Assembly (NCBI GenBank): GCA_011037195.1
Contig: JAAEAF010000679.1
Location: 186,001 to 250,000 of the forward strand
Length of the DNA stretch: 64,000 nucleotides
DNA from: Triatoma infestans
Lineage: Eukaryota > Arthropoda > Insecta > Hemiptera > Reduviidae
Reading direction: 5' to 3'
This document shows positions 56,320 to 64,000 of this stretch, one piece after another. The notes below the pieces were generated by a model. It saw only the letters and a list, made by a program, of their open reading frames with translations, was not told the DNA's origin and searched no databases. The number at the start of each line of letters is the position of its first letter. Position 1 is the first letter of the stretch. The translations under genes and the position numbers were made by a program.

Positions 56320-56565
56320 CATATAGCAAACCATAACAAACTTTTCGACCAACCAGAGACATTCTACCTGCTATAACCCACCTCTACAATTAAGGATGCT
56401 TATTACGAGGAAGCGACGGGCAAGAGCTCTCTGGCAGCGCACTCGGTACCCGTCACACAAACAGTCACTTAACGTACTTACCAGACAACTAAACAATGAA
56501 CTTCACAAACATTACAAAAACCAATACGCCAATTACACCGCGCTCTAACAACTGACGATAACTTC

Positions 56566-57171
56566 ATGTGGGACGCTACAAGACGACTGCTCAAATATCG
56601 AATAGTCTCAGCTCCTCTACGCCATGACAACGGTACTTGGGCTAAAACAGACACAGAAAAAGATAATCTTCTAGCTTCGTATCTCACCATTGTTTTTATC
56701 CCAAACTCCGACATTCAAGATGCAGAATACATTTCTAATATCACCAGTGAACTTGACATCCCATTACCTCTTTCACTTCCTCCTAAACCCATTACTCCTT
56801 CTGAAGTAACACAAATCATCACTAACCTCCATAAGAAGAAGAGCCCTGGTTACGATTTAATAACTTCAAATATTATTCGTCAACTTCCCCGCAAGGCCAT
56901 CGTATATCTAACTACCATCTACAATGCAATATTTAGGACTACATACTTTCCTATCCTTTGCAAATACGCTTCCGTACGCATGATACCTAAACCAAACAAA
57001 CTTACACCTCTCCCAAGCTCTTACCGACCCATAATCCTCCTACCTATTTTAGGAAAAATATTCGAAAAGATACTTCTTTTACGCCTTCAGCCATTACTAG
57101 ACTCTCTCCAAATTATCCCTCACCACCAGTTTGGAAACACTCCACCATTCAACAAGCACATCGGGTTGTAG
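56566..57171 (+). pseudogene. LINE reverse transcriptase, N-terminal part
   Basis: 201 codons with a KKSPGYDLITSNIIRQLP block, ASVRMIPKPNK and SSYRPIILLPILGKIFEKI, the RT finger region. After a frameshift near 57150 the palm continues in pieces: a VFLDGSRTFDCLWHEG block near 57220 (the catalytic-aspartate block with Gly-Ser at the usual DFSKAFD position) and a degraded YAHD block near 57480 where YADD is expected. The catalytic centre is therefore mutated. Confidence 0.75.
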
Positions 57172-57998
57172 ATATCATCGCTACTTCCCTTGAGCGGAAG
57201 CAATACTGCGCTGGTGTATTCTTGGACGGGTCAAGGACGTTTGATTGTTTATGGCATGAAGGCTTGTTGTGGAAGATCAAAGGCATTTTACCCAATACTT
57301 ACTAACTTATTCTCAAATCATATTTAACAGACCGCTTCTTCCAACTTACTCAAGAATCATCTACCTCGCCGGTTTATCCTATTCTTGCTGGCGTGCCATA
57401 AGGCAGTATCCTGGCCCCTATACTTTATTCAATTTATACTGCTAATATCCCCACACATCCCAATACAACCATTTTTACTTATGCCCATGACATATTCTTC
57501 ATTGACATCTTCAATTATTAGAAACCTGGCTAACGAAATAGAAAATAAAAATCAACACGAACAAATCCAAATTTATAGTATTCACTCTAAATAAAAAAGT
57601 AATCTCACCAGTCAATCTCTGCAATACTCTTATACCACCTGCAGACCATGTTCGTTATTTGGGACTTTACTTAGACAAACTTCTGACTTGGAGACCCCAT
57701 ACTAGATTCAAACGAACTTCCTTTAATGAACGTTTCAGACTTCTCTGCCGACTTCTTGACAAACGCTCTAAACTGACTCTACAAAATAAAAGATGACTTT
57801 ATACCGCTCTCCTTGCACCAATTTGGAATTACGGACTAGAACTTTATGGGACTGCAAAAAGAAATAATCTCAACAGACTCCAAACTCTCCAATCCAAGAT
57901 CCTACGTCGTATCGTCGATGCTCCTTTATACGTCTCAAACAAAACAATCCATACTGACTTGAAGATTCCATTTATACACACCCTAGCAAAATCCAGAT

Positions 57999-58002
<4 letters not shown>

Positions 58003-58040
<38 letters not shown>

Positions 58041-58257
58041 AAGGCGTCTCAACATCTGGTCATTTGCGCCCGGAGCCTTCTCAGTGCACTGCCGCCTCCG
58101 GACAGTGTTCTCCCGTTACAGATAACACTGTCCATCACCGGGCAGTGAGCTGTAGGTGCTCCTAGGAAGAGAAAATCTAAGGGTAGCACGGCTGGATTCG
58201 AACCCGTGATCTCCGCGTTGCTAGTCCAGCGCGCTACCACTGAGCTAATCCCTTCCC
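58003..58257 (-). mobile_element. tRNA-derived SINE inserted in the LINE, minus orientation
   Basis: The minus strand begins 'gggaagggattagctcagtg' with a perfect box A (tagctcagtggtag) and has box B 'gggttcgaatcc' near 58200. The SINE body is shared with 24300-24611, and a poly(T) on the + strand (58002-58036) is its A tail. The LINE sequence 'atccagataact' is duplicated on both sides (57991-58002 and 58258-58269), a clean 12-base target duplication. The head resembles tRNA-Ala (AGC-like loop), but the acceptor stem does not close, so it is not a functional tRNA. Confidence 0.9.
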
Positions 58258-58511
58258 TATCCAGATAACTCAAATTCCATAGTAATCTCTCCCTCCATCT
58301 AATCCTCTAGTTCACACTCTCCCTTCAAAGTCACTTTAGGGTAATCCTCCAAGACGACTGAAGCGTAGTTGGCCCCGCAAACTCCTGGGCATCTGATGAT
58401 GGTTATCAGTAGATAACTTATCATTCACACCAACCACGCCTCTTTTATAGGTACATTGATCATTTTCACTTGTTACTTGCAGAGCATGTAGTTGTAAAAT
58501 TCTAAATAAAA

Positions 58512-59096
58512 AAAAAAGCCGACGAATTTCGGTATACTAACTATAAAATTTGCCAATTAAAATTTTGTAAACTGCAGCAAGAATAAATTATGTATTTCAC
58601 ACCAGATTTTTTTTTTTTTTATTAAATGAAAAAACGAATAAAAAAAAAGTCAGTAATAAAGAAAGCAAAAAATCCAAGGCTTTAGATTCATGCTATAAAA
58701 AATGTTTAAAGCAAGGTGTTGGTAATTAAAGCAATTAAAAAAAGAAAAGAATGATGAGGTAATAGTAGGAAAGAAGTAAATTATGAATCTGGTTGGCTCA
58801 AACATAACCTTTTTACTAGAAAGAAATTTTTAGGTTAAATATTTTACGAAATGTTACGACATTTAATTAGATAATTCTGTAACTCACCTAATTACCTAAT
58901 TTTGTCCATCGTTATAAAATTTTTAAGGAAAACCTTGGAAAATTCTGTATAAAGAAGGTAATTCCATTTAAACCTCTGATTCACTCACTATTTATTTCGT
59001 TATTAGTGTAGAAGTGCGCCGAGTTTTAGTTCAGTTCTTGCCACATCTTACATATTATAACCTTTACAATTTTACTTGCTTACTAAAATAATAATT
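58512..59096. other. Remnant of dispersed repeat, then 5' region of the odorant receptor gene
   Basis: 58512 to about 58610 resumes the repeat family's closing block ('gtatttcacaccagattttt'). 58620-59096 is AT-rich. A TCAGT initiator-like pentamer at 59031 lies 66 bases before the ATG, but there is no TATA box at the right distance. Confidence 0.4.
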
Positions 59097-62000
59097 ATGT
59101 TGGTAAAAGAAATAAAAAATTTAATTAAATTTCTTGAATGGACCGGCCATTGGTATAATTATGACAATAAAACTTACAAAAAGTATTTAATAATTTTACC
59201 AGTATTCAGATTAGTTTATATTATTACAATATTAATCTTAAATGGTTATACTATCTATTTAAAAGGGCTTAAGAAAAGTTTGGAAAGTTTTGGCGTATTC
59301 TTTCCGATGGCATTCATGTGCATGTTATGTACAATGTTGATAGCCATAAATAATAACCGAATGAAAGATTGTTTAGTAAAAGTAAACATTATGATTGAAA
59401 AACATAAAGAAAAGTGGGAACATGATATATACCATGAAGATTGTGAATTTATATGGAATATAACGAAGAAATATATTAAAATAATGATAATGTATTGGTT
59501 ATTGTATACACCGATACCATTAATTATAGATTTAATTGCATACAACTGCAATTTTTATGACAGACCACCATTAAACATGCCACAAGGACTGTCTGGATTT
59601 ATGGATGATCAACCAATACGTAACTGGAAATACTATATAATAATTTTGTTTTCACAATTATGGACAGCATTTGGTATACCAAATTATTCTGGCAATATTA
59701 TCAGCTTTTGTATTGTAACCATTTATATAAGAATTGAAATGAAAATTTTAAAACGGAAAATTATTCTATTGAATAATATTGAAAATAATAATTTGAATAA
59801 AAAATTATATTATGAAAAACTGGTGGATATTATTGGACGTTATTTACAAATTAAAAGGTAAAAATGTTTTTTTTATTACTTTGTCTTACACTGATAGCGG
59901 TAAGAGGGGCGTACGGCGATCGTGTCAGGTTTTTGAAATTAAGTTTTCACGAGAATTACATGTTTTGGGGTCCCCTGAGTCCCAAAATATAGTTTTTAGA
60001 AAATGGTCTCTGTGTAAGTGGATCTGTCACGAAAAGTTGCAAAAAGCTCAAATTTGGTATTCCGTTTAGGCGTATTACCTACCGCATCAGACACGAAGAT
60101 TTCGGGTAAAACCCATCAACCGGAAGTGTCACTTTACTGAATGTTTTTTCGTTTTTTTTTTTATTTTTATAATTTTTCCAAAAAAGGCTTCAACGATTTT
60201 CTTTAAACTTGTTATATATCAACTACGTATATAAAGGGCTGCAACTTTTATTTGAAACGTTTCTCCGGGAAAATTTATTTAAGATCACTTTTAAGGGCGG
60301 GGGTGGGGTTATGGTTTCTCTCTAAAGTGCTATTTCAGTTTATTACACAATTCTATCATCTAAATAATATTAATTAGAATGATATAAGTTACCAAAATTC
60401 CCAGTTTGAAGAAAATCGGTTGACCGGAAGTGACCGGACTTTACTGAATAGGTTTTTGCACATTTTTTGTGATTTTCTCCATAAAAAAATGCCGACGGTT
60501 TTAAACCACTAATAAGAATTGTGTAAGTGTGAAGGAAAATAAAAGAAAGTTGCCTGAGTATTTCACACCGGAAGTTTTTTTTTCTAAATCTTTCTCTTAT
60601 TGGTGGTGAGAGGAAGTATAACGACCGTCACAAATTTTCTATATCAAGTTTACACTAGAAATATTCAGTGCCCCAAATCTGAATAAAGAATTTTTTTTTT
60701 AAAACTGAAACAGTTATTTCTTCCTTCGCAGACGATACCGCCATCCTTTCTACCCATACTGACCCAGTAATATCTCATAGACAGCTACAGAACCATCTAT
60801 CATCTCTTGAAACATGGTTCAAAACTTGGAGAGTCAAACTGAACGAAAACAAATGCCAGCATGTCACATTTACCCTTCGACACATTACCTCTCCACCAAT
60901 ATACTATAACAGTATCCCATTACCTCCTGCTGATGTTGTCCGCTATCTTGGGTTTACATTGACAAACGACTTACATGGAACCCACATACACGACTTAAAA
61001 GAAAAGAACTGAACATACGATTCAGACTAATCAAAAGACTTCTGGACAACAGATCGAAACTCACACTACAAAATAAAAGACATATATATAGCCATCTTAA
61101 AACCTGTTTGGGCCTATGGAATTGAACTGTGGGGTTCAACTAAGCATTCCAACCTTCAACGTATCCAGTCCCTGCAATCTAAAATCCTTAGAACCATTGT
61201 CAACGCTCGCTACTATGTCTCAAACAAAACAATCCACACAGACTTAGACATATCCTTCCTACAAGACGTTACCAAAGCACGATACAATAAATTCCACATG
61301 TCCTTATCCTCTCATCACAATCCACTTGTCCGCCGTCTTTCGTCCCGAACCCTCCCTGACAATCCTTCCCGACGCCTAATACGTCAATGGCCACGAGACT
61401 TGCTCACAGAAGAACACAGAACACAGAAGATAGCGAACATTAACAATAATTATTAGGAGTGCTACCACTGGGTAGTTTCTCCTCTCTTGTTTTATAATTG
61501 CTCACACATATTTACTTATGGCAACTATGCTGTTGTAAATAACAATAAAAAAAAGAAAAGTGTTTGTATGTCTGTCTGTGTAGTCAATGTAACTCAAAAA
61601 GGAAAAATCGCAGAAGGTCAAATATGATATTTCGTTTAAGTTCTACGAGGGGACGGACCCAAGAATAAGGTTTTTGGTTAAACGGAAATACCACTTTAAT
61701 GAATGTTTTTTCCCTCTCGATCTCGCGAAAACGATTCCAGTGATTTGCTTTATACTTGATATACCCAAAATATATACATAAAGTACCACAACTTTTATTT
61801 CAAAGACTTTTCCAGGTGTCTTGATTTTGGGTTAAACTTTACACTATCCTATAAAGTGTCATTTCCATCAATCATATTATATGAGCCTATAATCCATACA
61901 ATATTTATAAGAATTTGTAATGCCAGATATGCGGGAGTTTAAAGACAATGCGGTTGACCAGAAATGCGAGATTATTGAACTATTTTTTTTTTTTCACTGT

Positions 62001-62415
62001 TCCGCAATTTTCATAAATTGAATAACTTAATATCATATATACATATTAACATAAATAACAAAATATAATCGAATATTTTACATGTTATTTCTTTCGAACA
62101 GTATCATTAAAGATCTGGAGGCTGTGTATGGTGCACAATTTGCATTACAAAATGCATTAATACCTATAAGTACAAGCTTCTGTTTGAATCTTGTTGTAGT
62201 GGTGAGTAAGAAATTAATCAAGTTTTAATTTTAGCCAACTTAATTTTGCCAATATAGATTATAATAATATTTTCTTGAATTTGTTAAATATCTACGTATA
62301 CTGAATGTTTCAGATGGAGGACAAATCTTCAGCTCCAGCATATTTGTTAAGCTCATCAGTGTTAATCTTAGGTCCTTTTATCTGTTGTTATGCTGGGGAA
62401 TCATTACAAGAGGAG
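59097..62415 (+). CDS. Odorant receptor (7tm_6 family), 5' three exons; 3' end beyond the window
   Basis: Exons 59097-59857, 62102-62201 and 62314-62415 join with correct GT-AG borders and phases (2, 0, 0) to give 321 codons; insect odorant receptors have about 380-420. Exon 1 begins MLVKEIKNLIKFLEW. Four hydrophobic segments lie at about residues 30-50, 62-84, 125-148 and 175-208. Exon 2 encodes SIIKDLEAVYGAQFALQNAL, the conserved block before TM5 (a 'DLE..Y....L.Q' signature). Exon 3 carries TM6 (SSSVLILGPFICCYAGESL), where the 'YAGESLQEE' stretch corresponds to the family's conserved G/E motif. Such receptors form ligand-gated cation channels with Orco in sensory neuron dendrites, usually with an intracellular N terminus. 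An in-frame TTG at 59076 is upstream, but the first ATG is 59097. The final exon, with TM7, is not in the remaining sequence, which is all repeats. Confidence 0.85.
59890..60590 (+). repeat. Dispersed repeat family, + copy
   Basis: One of the best copies: 'gcgatcgtgtcaggtttttg', 'tgttttggggtcccctgagt', 'agaaaatggtctctgtgtaa', 'gcaaaaagctcaaatttggt', 'aacccatcaaccggaagtgt', 'gcttcaacgattttctttaa', 'ggtttctctctaaagtgcta', 'tgaagaaaatcggttgaccg' and the closing 'ctgagtatttcacaccggaa'. Confidence 0.85.
60715..61560 (+). mobile_element. Jockey-clade LINE, 5'-truncated, inserted in a dispersed repeat
   Basis: Starts in the RT palm (SFADDTAILSTHTDP near 60722-60770) and continues LSSLETWFKTWRVKLNENKC, ADVVRYLGFTL and, in other frames, the thumb and tail (KPVWAYGIELWGSTK near 61110, SLQSKILRTIVNARYYVSNK, RLIRQWPRDLLTEEH). 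It ends with a 3' UTR and 'aataaaaaaaagaaaa' near 61555. The flanking sequences on both sides belong to one copy of the dispersed repeat. Confidence 0.8.
61560..62030 (+). repeat. Dispersed repeat family, + copy (right half)
   Basis: 'gtttgtatgtctgtctgtgt', 'atcgcagaaggtcaaatatg', a 'cgcgaaaacgattccagtga' block and 'cacaacttttatttcaaaga', interrupted on the left by the LINE fragment. Confidence 0.75.
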
Positions 62416-62439
62416 GTAATAGTTTAATAACAAAAGATA

Positions 62440-63000
62440 ATTGGCAAAATTTGGTGTGAACACTCATACGATTTTAACCTACTGTAATTGGCAGAATTTC
62501 CTCAAACTTACGTGGTATTACATGACTGGCTGGAAGAATGTAAACAAAAAACGACAATTGAGAAAAGCATGACCTACCAGCTCTCTCCCCTCTCGCCAGA
62601 ACTCCCTACAAAAATCGACCTATTCGGAAAACTTTGTCGAACTAAAAAGTATGGAGCCGTGCGTTAGAGAAAATCGCAAAAAAAAAAAAATTGGGGACCC
62701 ATTCTTTGAATCGATTTTTTTCAAATTTGATATTTATTTAAAATATTTAATTTTCTTTGTTACAAAGTTAGTAGAACGGAACTTAAAATTATCGAACTAC
62801 AATAATTAAAAATCTTGGCCAATTTTCAGTATCGAATATCTAATCGAAAATACAAGGTTTTCAAATACCCTGGATCTAAAAGAAGACTGTGTGTATATAT
62901 TGGTTCGGCATTCCCCAAAATCGGAAAATTGCAGAAACTTCAAATTTAAATTTCATTTAACCCGTGCATCAGTGGATAATAAGGTTGATTAGGTAAAAAT
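62440..63000 (-). repeat. Dispersed repeat family, minus copy
   Basis: Starts with the inverted closing block 'tttggtgtgaacactcatac', then 'cagaactccctacaaaaatc' and 'atgatattt'-type blocks, lying just after odorant receptor exon 3. Confidence 0.7.
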
Positions 63001-63059
63001 TGTGAACCACATTTAAAGATCAATTTACTCTGCTAGCTTAAAATTTCTTTTGTACTTAA

Positions 63060-63302
63060 AATACACTTGAGTTGGCGTTTTGAGACGGCGTCAGTGGTTT
63101 GCTAGAAACCGGAGCTTCGCTCATACTGCAGTGTGATTCTTCAGGGTTGTTACGTCTTGAAATCTTTAGAAAAATCCTCTACCAAGGTTCTGAGCTCCAT
63201 TAGTTTTCAAAGTGTAGCAATGCTGAAGAAGCTCCAGTATGGCTGAAAAGTCGGTTTCTAGCAAACCACTGACGCGATCTCAAACCGGAAACTCCAAGTG
63301 TT
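63060..63302. mobile_element. Imperfect foldback element (MITE-like)
   Basis: The left arm begins 'acacttgagttggcgttttg' and includes 'cagtggtttgctagaaaccg'. The right arm contains 'cggtttctagcaaaccactg' and ends 'ggaaactccaagtgt'. Arms are about 105 bases and imperfect. A half copy occurs at 18370-18490. Confidence 0.75.
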
Positions 63303-63319
63303 TTTCAGGAAATGGCCGC

Positions 63320-63975
63320 GAGAACCTACAAGACCACTCTTTTTTACTTCTCTGCGATTTTTCCGATTTTCCTTGAAAATGGCTCCATTGATTTTTGTAA
63401 AACTAAATATTCCAAACTACCAGGGCTGAATTTACACATAAGCTAGACAAGCTGTGTAGTAGCTTAATGCCTCACAATTGGGAGGATCTCACAAATTTGG
63501 TTAATATTAAATTACGCAAACAAGTTTTTATTAAAAAAAATATTGAAGTTTTTATTCCGCTATAAAAATTATAACTTTCAAAAATGTTTTAAAAATTAGA
63601 CAAGTTTCTATTTTTAACTATTTAATACATTCACATTTATTTTAATTTTGCTCAGTAACAAATGAAACTATGAACTTGAATAAACCTTACTCCAGCAAGG
63701 GACCAATATAAATTTTTTTTAGTTTAGGGCCTCACACATCCTAAATCCGACCCTCTCAACAGGGGGGTTTGGAAAATGACGTCAGACTTTTCTCCAAAGT
63801 ACCATTTTTTTTTAAAAAAAAAACATTATACGATCCTATGGCCAATAATATAGTGAAATCGATTCTCAGGAATTGCGACTTGACTGAAAGTTTTGGTTTT
63901 TCGTTTTCTGCGATTTTCCCGACAAAGATTACCGGGGAGTTTCTTCGAATTTTGTAAACTAACTACCCGCATATA
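63320..63975 (+). repeat. Diverged dispersed repeat copy, interrupted
   Basis: Repeat-family blocks at 63340-63420 ('cgatttttccgattttcctt') and 63755-63960 ('ttttctccaaagtaccattt', 'gaaatcgattctcaggaatt') flank about 300 bases (63420-63740) that I cannot assign. Confidence 0.55.
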
Positions 63976-63977
63976 AG

Positions 63978-64000
63978 GAAGGGAATAGCCAAGTGGTTAG
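63978..64000 (+). mobile_element. Start of a third tRNA-derived SINE, cut by the window edge
   Basis: The last bases read 'ggaagggaatagccaagtgg' plus 'ttag', the same head as the SINE at 58003-58257 read in its sense direction, including a box A-like 'tagccaagtggttag'. The body lies beyond the window. Confidence 0.6.

Larger units (their letters stand above)
54510..58511 (+). mobile_element. Second jockey-clade LINE copy, deleted and decayed, with nested SINE
   Basis: 5' UTR-like sequence, an ORF1 fragment (54922-55287 continuing in another frame to 55492), an endonuclease frame (55486-56319), RT frames (56566-57171 and pieces to 58340) and a 3' UTR ending 'taaataaaaaaaaaa' at about 58511. 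It is a different subfamily from the 34.8-kb element. Codons are GC-richer and the residues differ, but the 3' end resembles 4150-4800 and 60720-61560. It sits inside a copy of the dispersed repeat. A SINE is inserted at 58003-58257. Confidence 0.8.
59858..62101 (+). other. Odorant receptor intron 1, TE-filled
   Basis: 2.2-kb intron with + dispersed repeat copies at 59890-60590 and 61560-62030 and a LINE 3' fragment between them (60715-61560). Confidence 0.6.

Noticed and set aside
58180..58255. Possible tRNA-Ala gene on the minus strand
   Set aside because: Boxes A and B are present, but the acceptor stem does not close and the sequence continues into a SINE body with a poly(A) tail and target duplication.
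59255..59551. 98-codon minus-strand frame
   Set aside because: Shadow of odorant receptor exon 1 on the opposite strand.
1..64000. CRISPR arrays, bacterial operons or prophage features
   Set aside because: The window is eukaryotic with introns and LINEs; the short tandem repeats found are minisatellites without spacer structure.

Overview
This window is eukaryotic and almost certainly insect; a hemipteran is my guess, but nothing in the sequence proves the order. It is AT-rich, has GT-AG introns and is dominated by retroelements. Two host genes can be reconstructed on the + strand, and the last exon of a possible third is visible.

The main gene is a mosaic serine protease spread over 12605-43321. 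I assembled 15 coding exons by hand, and every splice phase closes to give 761 codons. The order is: signal peptide, serine protease-like domain 1, LDL-receptor class A module, two sushi/CCP modules, serine protease domain 2, stop. The two protease domains are each encoded by five exons with the same intron phases, and the second and third exons of each set have identical lengths (122 and 168 nt). This points to an internal duplication. Domain 1 has lost all three catalytic residues (Ser, Asn and Thr in place of His, Asp and Ser). Domain 2 keeps the triad but has an unusual specificity pocket and activation region. LDLa-CCP-protease architectures belong to the modular proteases that start insect immune and clotting-like cascades. 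The fused dead protease in front is the most interesting biology here.

An odorant-receptor (7tm_6) gene starts at 59097. Three exons are visible (321 codons) and the C-terminal exon or exons run off the right edge. At 8015-8195 there is a convincing Cys-rich 3'-terminal coding exon of an unrecognised, probably secreted protein.

The rest is mobile DNA. There is a full-length jockey-clade LINE with 9-bp target duplications (34820-39139) and a second, decayed and deleted copy of a related family (about 54510-58511). Several 3' LINE fragments lie at about 2.4, 2.5-3.6, 4.2, 5.6-7.3, 11.2-12.1, 46.9 and 60.7 kb. An R2-type element with a restriction-like endonuclease tail is at about 15.3-17.0 kb. 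A HAL1-like LINE at 51131-53151 keeps ORF1 but has lost almost all of ORF2. Three copies of a tRNA-derived SINE are present. An inverted pair of LTR-like sequences is at 39829-41867. Foldback elements lie at 21.6-22.95, 33.04-33.26, 46.0-46.5 and 63.06-63.3 kb. An unnamed dispersed repeat family with at least 15 partial copies occurs on both strands. Introns 1, 4 and 14 of the protease gene are the main TE sinks.

All calls rest on reading the sequence and on family knowledge; no database search was possible.
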